A DNA stretch of 24,489 nucleotides from Alphaproteobacteria bacterium. Its GTDB lineage: Bacteria > Pseudomonadota > Alphaproteobacteria > Micavibrionales > Micavibrionaceae. This document shows positions 16,807 to 23,073 of the stretch, piece after piece; within the stretch, counting starts at the first letter, position 1, and each line of letters opens with the position of its first letter. The stretch is from the NCBI GenBank assembly GCA_023301785.1, contig JALZUF010000249.1:1-24489 (forward strand). Direction: 5' to 3'. The notes under the pieces are model-generated. The model was not told the DNA's origin and did no database searches. It worked only from the letters and a program-made list of their open reading frames with translations. A program made the position numbers and the translations under genes.

Positions 16807-18138
16807 ATGTCAGAAAAATCAAAAAAACCTAATAAACCAAGTGTATACAAACCAAAACCAATCAGCGGTTTCCCTGAATGGCTTCCCGAAGAACGCCTCG
16901 TAGAGCTTAAATGGCTAGACCATATCCGCCGCACGTTTGAGAGCTATGGCTTTGCCTCTATTGAGACACCTAGCGTGGAAGAGATTGACGTATTGCTTGC
17001 TAAAGGTGAAGTAGACAAAGAAATCTACGTCCTTGAACGCCTTCATAAAGATGAAGATGACGACAAAGACGCGCGCCTTGCCCTGCACTTTGATCAAACC
17101 GTGCCGTTTGCACGCTACACGGCTCAGCACTTTAACGAGCTTACTTTCCCTTTTAAACGCTATCAGATGCAACGCGTCTGGCGTGGCGAGCGTCCGCAAC
17201 TTGGTCGCCAACGTGAATTCTATCAATGTGATATTGATGTCATTAATATCGACAACCTGCCATTAGCTTTCGACGCCGAAATGGCCGCCGTGGCTTACGA
17301 GGTTCTAGATGGTTTAGATATCGGCCGCGTCCAAATGCGCATATCAAACCGTAAAATCCTGACTGGCTTACTTGAAAGCATGGACATAAATGATCCTGTT
17401 CCTGTGACACGCATCATCGATAAAATTGAAAAGCTACCGATCCAACAAATTGAAAATCTTCTTAAAGAAGAAAAGCTTAGCGATAATCAAATTGCAGACA
17501 TCATCCAACTCGCCAAGACCAAAGGCACAAAACAAGACCTCGATGCGATTGAGCCAAAGAACGATAAAATGAAAGAAGGCCTTGATGAATTGGCAGAAGT
17601 TTTAGACAACCTCTCCCACCTCCCTAGTGAGGCCATCATTGCCGATTTATCCATCGTCCGCGGCCTCGATTATTACACAGGTATCGTCTACGAAACTCAG
17701 CTCTTGGATGTTGAACAATTTACTGGCTCTGTTTGTTCTGGTGGTCGTTACGATAACCTCGCCAGCAGCTTCATTAACAAGAAACTACCAGGTGTTGGAA
17801 TCTCCATCGGCTTCACACGCTTGTTCGATGTTATCCGTCAATCACGTCGTGACCTAATGAACATAGGCCCCAAATGTCCAACAGATGTTTTGGTCTATAC
17901 CGAGGACAAAGACCTTAAAGAAACAACCAACATCACCGCGCAAACATTGCGTAAACGTGGCTTTAACGTTGAGGTTTATGATACAGTAAAGAAATGGGAG
18001 AAGCACTTTAAGTACGCCAAGAATAAAGGCATCCCCTATATTTGGTACGTCAATGGCCCTGATACCCACGAAGTGAAAAACATGGCAACCGACGACAAAA
18101 AAGAAACAAATCCCAATGATTGGAACAAAGATGAATAG
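16807..18138 (+). CDS. hisS: Histidine--tRNA ligase HisS
   Basis: HisRS charges tRNA-His. The 443-aa protein has class II motif 2 in RVWRGERPQLGRQREFYQCDID (123-144), the histidine-specific RGLDYYTGIVYE (285-296), and motif 3-like GVGISIGFTRLFDV. An anticodon-binding domain follows (from about 355, TDVLVYTEDK). The segment LHFDQTVPFARY (93-104) replaces the usual bacterial EGT motif and resembles eukaryote/archaeal HisRS. Some alphaproteobacteria have such divergent HisRS. It follows cobT by 19 nt and its stop overlaps the next start, so cobT-hisS-exported protein may be one unit. Confidence 0.93.
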   Translation: MSEKSKKPNKPSVYKPKPISGFPEWLPEERLVELKWLDHIRRTFESYGFASIETPSVEEIDVLLAKGEVDKEIYVLERLHKDEDDDKDARLALHFDQTVPFARYTAQHFNELTFPFKRYQMQRVWRGERPQLGRQREFYQCDIDVINIDNLPLAFDAEMAAVAYEVLDGLDIGRVQMRISNRKILTGLLESMDINDPVPVTRIIDKIEKLPIQQIENLLKEEKLSDNQIADIIQLAKTKGTKQDLDAIEPKNDKMKEGLDELAEVLDNLSHLPSEAIIADLSIVRGLDYYTGIVYETQLLDVEQFTGSVCSGGRYDNLASSFINKKLPGVGISIGFTRLFDVIRQSRRDLMNIGPKCPTDVLVYTEDKDLKETTNITAQTLRKRGFNVEVYDTVKKWEKHFKYAKNKGIPYIWYVNGPDTHEVKNMATDDKKETNPNDWNKDE

Positions 18139-18745
18139 AACAATGTCATTAACTGTTTTTTCCTTAATGCTCACCGCGCTAAGCTTGATTTCATTCCAAG
18201 CCTTGTCCGATGAAAGCACAGAAAAAACACTTGATGACGTTCTTGTCGAAACAGGGCTTCCTGAAAACTGGGTAAAATACGCGCCAGAAAATTGCGACTT
18301 CCAAGCTTATTTCCCAAGCGAACCAAGCACCATGCAAAAATGCCCAACAGGCGCACCAAAATCACAATGCTACAACATGATCAGCTACAACATGGTTTAT
18401 GAAACTCAAACCGCCGTTGAATTTAATGTCACCTGCTCACCGCTCCAAGAAGGTGAATATGACAGATACAACCAAGCCGTCATTTCAACAGCCCTAAAAG
18501 GAATGATTGCCGATAAAGATTTAAAAGAGCAAAGCGGCACAACAACTCAAAAAGAAAACTACCGCGTCGGCTCTATTGTTGGCACAAGAATGATTGGCTT
18601 ACAGCAATCAATATACACCGCCCAATTATGGCTCGGTAAAAACTCATTGATGACTGTAGAGTCCAGCCTCGTTGGCCCTTCAATGGATATAGCCGACGAA
18701 ACTTTCAGTGATTTCCTAAAGAACGTGAAGAAAAAAGAAGATTAG
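18131..18745 (+). CDS. Exported protein with four cysteines, function unknown
   Basis: I chose the ATG at 18131, which overlaps the hisS TAG (18136-18138) in another frame; an upstream in-frame ATG at 18116 would lengthen the leader and bury it deeper in hisS. The 204-aa product starts with a signal-peptide-like segment (MNRTMSLTVFSLMLTALS, cleavage probably near residues 24-27). The mature part has four Cys (55, 71, 80, 102), which could form two disulfides, and a conserved-looking beta-rich layout. It is probably periplasmic. No family is recognised. Its stop overlaps that of the convergent 152-aa gene. Confidence 0.75.
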   Translation: MNRTMSLTVFSLMLTALSLISFQALSDESTEKTLDDVLVETGLPENWVKYAPENCDFQAYFPSEPSTMQKCPTGAPKSQCYNMISYNMVYETQTAVEFNVTCSPLQEGEYDRYNQAVISTALKGMIADKDLKEQSGTTTQKENYRVGSIVGTRMIGLQQSIYTAQLWLGKNSLMTVESSLVGPSMDIADETFSDFLKNVKKKED

Positions 18746-19200
18746 CCAAAGCCAACGTGAGGGCCTTTTGCACCTGCTGGCAAAGCTGGTTCAACAACGT
18801 CTTCCGTTGGAATTTCAACCACGTTATCTGGGATTGCTTTTCTTTTAATCTTGTTTGGCTTTTTGCTAATAGGCCAATCAAGCAGTGACTTATCATCTTT
18901 TCCAACAATATCAACAAATGCATCAATATCTTGAACGCAAAGACCACCATAGATATTGGCAACAATATCTGCATTGGCGCCCATTCCATCCAAGATTAAA
19001 ACCATGAAAGGAAAATCAAACTCTCTTTCCTCACATAATCTTTGAAAAACGACCCCCGCCATGTCGTTGCCTATAAATAAACGGTTTATTGCAGGTAACA
19101 AATCCTGCCCTAAAAATGTGGTCATACCGAAAGGAGAGCTAGGCGATGAAAAATCATCACTTAGCACAAATGCTCCTAGAATATCATCTTTGTCAGACAT
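18742..19200 (-). CDS. Hypothetical protein (152 aa)
   Basis: I do not recognise this protein. It has an alpha/beta-like N-terminal two thirds (FDFPFMVLILDGMGANADI looks like a buried strand) and a lysine-, then proline-rich tail from about residue 112 that is probably disordered. There is no signal peptide. AAGGAA lies 5 nt upstream of the ATG, but pairs with an upstream TTCCTT. A TTGACAT element lies 51 nt upstream. Its TAA stop overlaps the TAG of the convergent exported protein. Confidence 0.7.
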   Translation of the reverse strand: MSDKDDILGAFVLSDDFSSPSSPFGMTTFLGQDLLPAINRLFIGNDMAGVVFQRLCEEREFDFPFMVLILDGMGANADIVANIYGGLCVQDIDAFVDIVGKDDKSLLDWPISKKPNKIKRKAIPDNVVEIPTEDVVEPALPAGAKGPHVGFG

Positions 19201-19205
19201 AACTT

Positions 19206-19225
19206 TTCCTTAAAAGAAAAAGGAA
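19206..19225 (-). promoter_or_regulatory. Hairpin covering the ribosome binding site of the 152-aa gene
   Basis: On the minus strand TTCCTT (19225-19220) is perfectly complementary to AAGGAA (19211-19206), the Shine-Dalgarno, with an 8-nt loop. This could limit translation. The stem is short and AU-rich, so it may open readily. Confidence 0.35.
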
Positions 19226-19245
19226 TAACATCATTATATAAGTTA

Positions 19246-19251
19246 TGTCAA
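19246..19251 (-). promoter_or_regulatory. TTGACAT element before the 152-aa gene
   Basis: ATTGACATAAC on the minus strand is identical to the element before the 175-aa gene over 11 bases. A TATAAT lies only about 8 nt downstream, too close for a normal -35/-10 pair. Confidence 0.45.
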
Positions 19252-19255
19252 TATA

Positions 19256-19657
19256 TTATGAAATAGACTGAATGCGCCCTACCATGGCGAAAAAGCCATT
19301 ACGGCGATTAGGTGATAAATGACTATTCAGGCCTATTTCTTCAAAAGCAGCCTCAATATCAATAGTTTTAACCTCTGCAACGGTCTTACCCTCATACGCC
19401 CCCAAAAGGATCGCAATCAGGCCACGCACGATGTGCGCGTCACTATCCGCAATAAAATGAAGCGTGCCATCCTCTTGTATTTGCGAGACTAACCAAACAC
19501 GAGATGTGCAACCTTTAACGATAGTTTGCTCATTTTTCAGCGCTTCATCCATCTCAGACAAGCCCTTACCTAGGTCGATAAGGTATTTATACCGCTCTTC
19601 CCAGTCGTCAAACAGGGCGAAATTTTCCTTCAATTCTTCTAATGTTGGTTGAGGCAT
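19256..19657 (-). CDS. sufE: SufE family sulfur-acceptor protein
   Basis: SufE takes persulfide sulfur from the cysteine desulfurase SufS for Fe-S cluster assembly. The 133-aa protein has the family pattern, with the active Cys C50 in VKGCTSRVWL, the FIADSDAHIVRGLIAILL segment, and the C-terminal HLSPNRRNGFFAMV motif. No suf genes adjoin it; it stands alone, divergent from clpX, as is common for this gene. Only a weak AAAAG precedes the start. Confidence 0.93.
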   Translation of the reverse strand: MPQPTLEELKENFALFDDWEERYKYLIDLGKGLSEMDEALKNEQTIVKGCTSRVWLVSQIQEDGTLHFIADSDAHIVRGLIAILLGAYEGKTVAEVKTIDIEAAFEEIGLNSHLSPNRRNGFFAMVGRIQSIS

Positions 19658-19723
19658 CTTTTATAAACCATTGAGTTTGTTAATAACTTGTTCATATTTC
19701 TTATATAAAAGGGTAATATGATG

Positions 19724-19739
19724 CAATGAATATTCATTG
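19724..19739. promoter_or_regulatory. 16-bp perfect palindrome between sufE and clpX
   Basis: CAATGAAT is followed directly by its complement ATTCATTG. It lies 67 nt before the sufE start and 120 nt before clpX, a suitable place for a dimeric regulator's operator. Confidence 0.45.
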
Positions 19740-19764
19740 AAAATGTTAAATCATCTCTTGCACA

Positions 19765-19779
19765 CCGCCAAAGGGGCGG
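19765..19779. promoter_or_regulatory. GC-rich hairpin in the clpX upstream region
   Basis: CCGCC (19765-19769) and GGCGG (19775-19779) pair around AAAGG. It stands out in an AT-rich gap. No T-tract follows, so it is not a standard terminator. Confidence 0.35.
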
Positions 19780-19858
19780 CTAATTTGAAAGAGTTGATTC
19801 ATATCGTTTTTTTTGAATAAACATATCAAACGTAAAAATTCTTAAAGGTACTCCTATC

Positions 19859-21196
19859 ATGAGTAAATCATCCGACGACGACACAACAGACACAAAGAAC
19901 ACTCTTTATTGTTCTTTCTGCGGAAAAAGCCAGCACGAGGTCAGAAAACTGATCGCGGGGCCAAACGTATTTGTTTGTAATGAATGTGTTGAGCTTTGCA
20001 TGGACATCATCCGTGAAGAAGACAAAACACAGCTTGTCCGCGGTGAAGATGATGGCGTACCTGCCCCAAGTGAGATTAAAGGCTTCTTGGACGACTATGT
20101 TATTGGTCAAGACCACGCGAAGCGTATTTTGTCTGTGGCGGTTCACAATCACTACAAACGTCTTGAACATTCTGGCGATGCCGCAGCAGGAGAAATCGAA
20201 CTTGCGAAATCAAACATCCTAATTCTTGGGCCAACTGGTTGTGGTAAAACACTCCTCGCCCAAACATTGGCGCGTGTTATTGACGTTCCATTCACAATGG
20301 CGGATGCCACAACATTAACCGAAGCTGGTTATGTTGGTGAAGACGTTGAGAACATTGTTCTTAAACTTTTACAGGCTTCTGATTATAACGTTGAGCGCGC
20401 ACAACGCGGTATCGTTTATATCGATGAGATTGATAAGATCAGCCGTAAATCTGATAACCCATCCATCACACGTGATGTGTCTGGTGAAGGTGTGCAACAA
20501 GCCCTATTGAAATTAATGGAAGGTACTGTTGCTTCTGTTCCGCCTCAAGGTGGACGTAAGCACCCTCAACAAGAATTCCTTCAAGTTGATACAGCAAACA
20601 TCCTATTTATTTGTGGTGGTGCGTTCGCAGGGATTGAAAAAATCTTAGCCAATAAAGACCGTGGTCAAACACTTGGTTTTGGTGCAGATGTCAAACCACC
20701 TGAAGAAGGTAACGTTGGCGATCTTTTGAAAAAGCTAGAGCCTGAAGATTTGGTGAAATACGGACTTATTCCTGAATTCATCGGTCGCCTACCTTTAATT
20801 GCGACACTAGAAAATCTTGATGAAGACGCATTGATTACAATTCTGACACAGCCTAAAAACGCGCTTGTGAAGCAATATCAGAAACTGTTTGATATTGAAG
20901 GTGCAGAACTTGAATTTACAGATGGCGCCTTAAAAGCAGTCGCAGAAGCCGCCATCCAACGTAAAACAGGGGCGCGTGGATTACGTTCAATCCTTGAAGT
21001 TATGCTTCTTGATACAATGTACGACTTGCCTGACAAAGAAGGCGTTGAAAAAGTCATCATTGATGAAAAAGTTGTTAAGGGTGAAAGCGAGCCAACATTT
21101 GTCTACGCCGATAAGAAAAAGAAAAAGGCAAAAAAAGACGATGAAGCGAAAGACGACGATAAAAAGTCTGACAAGAAATCTGGCTCTAAGAAATAA
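19859..21196 (+). CDS. clpX: ATP-dependent Clp protease ATP-binding subunit ClpX
   Basis: ClpX unfolds tagged proteins and feeds them to ClpP. The 445-aa product has the N-terminal zinc domain (C18, C21, C40, C43), Walker A GPTGCGKT (124-131), the pore loop GYVGEDVE (157-164), Walker B YIDEID (187-192), the RKH loop (233-235), and the ClpP-docking loop with LGF (272-274) instead of the usual IGF. The C-terminus has an extra Lys/Asp-rich tail (KKKKKAKKDDEAKDDDKKSD). clpP, usually just upstream in alphaproteobacteria, is absent here; sufE lies there. AAAGG lies upstream of the ATG. Confidence 0.97.
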   Translation: MSKSSDDDTTDTKNTLYCSFCGKSQHEVRKLIAGPNVFVCNECVELCMDIIREEDKTQLVRGEDDGVPAPSEIKGFLDDYVIGQDHAKRILSVAVHNHYKRLEHSGDAAAGEIELAKSNILILGPTGCGKTLLAQTLARVIDVPFTMADATTLTEAGYVGEDVENIVLKLLQASDYNVERAQRGIVYIDEIDKISRKSDNPSITRDVSGEGVQQALLKLMEGTVASVPPQGGRKHPQQEFLQVDTANILFICGGAFAGIEKILANKDRGQTLGFGADVKPPEEGNVGDLLKKLEPEDLVKYGLIPEFIGRLPLIATLENLDEDALITILTQPKNALVKQYQKLFDIEGAELEFTDGALKAVAEAAIQRKTGARGLRSILEVMLLDTMYDLPDKEGVEKVIIDEKVVKGESEPTFVYADKKKKKAKKDDEAKDDDKKSDKKSGSKK

Positions 21197-21198
21197 TC

Positions 21199-21894
21199 TT
21201 AGCGAACACCACTATCATTCTTTAATGCGCCCTCAGTTGGCGCATTAATTTTATCTGGAGCCTGCCTTTCAAGGCTACCTTCTTCAATCTGCTGCATATA
21301 TTGAATGCCTTTAACCGTTAACTGGCGTACAGCACCAGACTCTTGCCCATCGACGGGAATAAAATATCCGTTCATTTCCATCGCTTCAAATGTTCTTAAA
21401 ATATAATTTGTTCCGTGATCTTCCGCCATTTTACTCGCCAACAAATCATCCATAGAGGCTTCAAAAAGATGCTCAAACTGCTCTCGAATACCGTTAAAGC
21501 TACACGAATCTGTGATGTACGCACCATCAACAGATACCTGAGAAACAACATCAAATTCTTTCGTCATCAACGCTCTTACTTCTTCTCCGGCACGCCGAGC
21601 AATCGCAAGTTCCATGGCTTGCACACGAGACGTCTCGACTTGCAACTTCGTGGGAACACCATAAGTTTGCGTTTGCGTCCCCCTTACTGCACGAATAAAG
21701 CTAGGGGCAATAGCATTGTGAATTTGCTCTAAAACCGCATCTTGAATTGCTTCCAATCTTTCCTCACTAAGCCGCGTCGCTGGCAACTGCGTGCTACCTT
21801 CTTTTAGAAACATCGTTAATATTGTGTATTTAACGGCACGGTCTGCGTGGAAGTCTGCATCGGGGGCAGACTCTGGCTTAATAGAAAAACTCAT
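21199..21894 (-). CDS. Hypothetical protein (231 aa)
   Basis: I do not recognise this protein. It is soluble, mostly helical by composition, without signal peptide or membrane segment, and its last 25 residues look disordered. AAGGAG lies a few bases upstream of the ATG, a strong ribosome site, so it is surely expressed as protein. It converges on clpX with 2 nt between stops. A TTGACAT element lies 55 nt upstream of the start. Confidence 0.75.
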   Translation of the reverse strand: MSFSIKPESAPDADFHADRAVKYTILTMFLKEGSTQLPATRLSEERLEAIQDAVLEQIHNAIAPSFIRAVRGTQTQTYGVPTKLQVETSRVQAMELAIARRAGEEVRALMTKEFDVVSQVSVDGAYITDSCSFNGIREQFEHLFEASMDDLLASKMAEDHGTNYILRTFEAMEMNGYFIPVDGQESGAVRQLTVKGIQYMQQIEEGSLERQAPDKINAPTEGALKNDSGVR

Positions 21895-21943
21895 AACACT
21901 CTCCTTTTGAATATAGATTTTACTTAAAACTATTGTTTTTATA

Positions 21944-21949
21944 TGTCAA
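21944..21949 (-). promoter_or_regulatory. TTGACAT element before the 231-aa gene
   Basis: AATTGACATAT on the minus strand lies 55 nt before the start at 21894. The sequence 17 nt downstream (TAAGTA) is a poor -10. Confidence 0.4.
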
Positions 21950-22051
21950 TTAAAAACATCTTTTATTTAGTTTCTTGTTAAGGATTATGCGCTATATTTG
22001 TCAGGTAAAATTTCAATACGCGTTCACGTAACAATACCAAAGGAAATCATC

Positions 22052-23017
22052 ATGACACAGGCTGCCAAAATCCAACCTGAAGCAAATAAAAAATACAGAC
22101 TAATCACACGCTCCGATATGGACGGCTTGGTTTGTGCGGTACTTTTGAAAAAAATGGACATTATTGATGATATCCTCTTCGCACATCCAAAAGACATGCA
22201 AGACGGCAAGATTGAGGTTACAGAATCAGATATCACAACCAACCTTCCCTACAACGAAGGTGCCTTCATTAGCTTCGATCACCACAGCAGTGAAATTGAA
22301 CGTGCTGGCGGCACAAAAAAAGACAACATGATTATTGATGCTGACGCAAAATCAGCCGCGCGCGTGGTTTATGATTATTTCGGTGGTGCAGAACAATTTC
22401 CTGATATTACAGACGACATTATGATTGCCGTGGACAAGGCCGATAATGCCGACTTCACCAAGCAAGACATCATGGATCCAAAAGGTTGGGAACTTCTTAG
22501 CTTCATCATGGACTCTCGTACAGGCCTAGGGCGTTACCAAGAATTCAACATCTCAAATTATCAATTAATGATGAAAATGATTGATGTTTGTATGGATACA
22601 CAAAACATTGATGCCATCCTTAAAATTCCAGACGTAAAAGAACGTGTTGATCTATACTTTGATCATCAACCAAAATTTAAAGAACAGCTAGAGCGTTGTT
22701 CACGGATTAATCAAAATGTTATCGTCCTCGATCTTCGTAACGAAGACACAATCTGGGCAGGTAATCGCTTTATGATCTATGCCATCTTCCCTCAAGCTTC
22801 CGTGTCTATTCACGTAATTTGGGGTAAGAACAAGCAAAACACTGTTTTGGCCGTGGGTAAATCCATCCTTAACAAAACCAGTCAGGCAAAAATTGGTAGC
22901 TTGATGCTTGAACAAGGCGGCGGCGGACATGATGCCGCAGGAACTTGCCAAGTTAACAACTTGAAAGCTGACGAAATCCTCGAAGAAGTCATTGAGAAAA
23001 TCGTCGCTACCAGCTGA
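22052..23017 (+). CDS. DHH family phosphoesterase
   Basis: DHH proteins are metal-dependent phosphoesterases, such as NrnA-type nanoRNases and exopolyphosphatase-like enzymes. The 321-aa product has motif I ITRSDMDGLVCAVLL with D22 and D24, the DHH triad in SFDHHSSE (D76, H77, H78), a further Asp in DKADNADF, and the C-terminal DHHA1 glycine motif GGGGHDAAGTC. I chose the ATG at 22052 because AAAGGAAA lies about 9 nt upstream; the frame stays open to 21998 without such a site. The substrate cannot be told from sequence; an oligonucleotide or pyrophosphate substrate is plausible. Confidence 0.88.
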   Translation: MTQAAKIQPEANKKYRLITRSDMDGLVCAVLLKKMDIIDDILFAHPKDMQDGKIEVTESDITTNLPYNEGAFISFDHHSSEIERAGGTKKDNMIIDADAKSAARVVYDYFGGAEQFPDITDDIMIAVDKADNADFTKQDIMDPKGWELLSFIMDSRTGLGRYQEFNISNYQLMMKMIDVCMDTQNIDAILKIPDVKERVDLYFDHQPKFKEQLERCSRINQNVIVLDLRNEDTIWAGNRFMIYAIFPQASVSIHVIWGKNKQNTVLAVGKSILNKTSQAKIGSLMLEQGGGGHDAAGTCQVNNLKADEILEEVIEKIVATS

Positions 23018-23050
23018 TAAAATCGATCTTATTATTGAACTAAATCGTAT

Positions 23051-23073
23051 GACATGCGTATATAACGTATGTC
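23051..23073. promoter_or_regulatory. Imperfect inverted repeat overlapping the photolyase start codon
   Basis: GACATGCGT (23051-23059) and ACGTATGTC (23065-23073) match in 8 of 9 paired positions around ATATA. The photolyase ATG (23069-23071) lies in the right arm. It could be an operator or a translation-blocking hairpin. Confidence 0.4.

Noticed and set aside
23061..23066. TATAAC as a -10 box for the photolyase gene
   Set aside because: It is 2 nt from the ATG and 20 nt from the nearest TTGAAC, so a start from it would fall inside the coding sequence.
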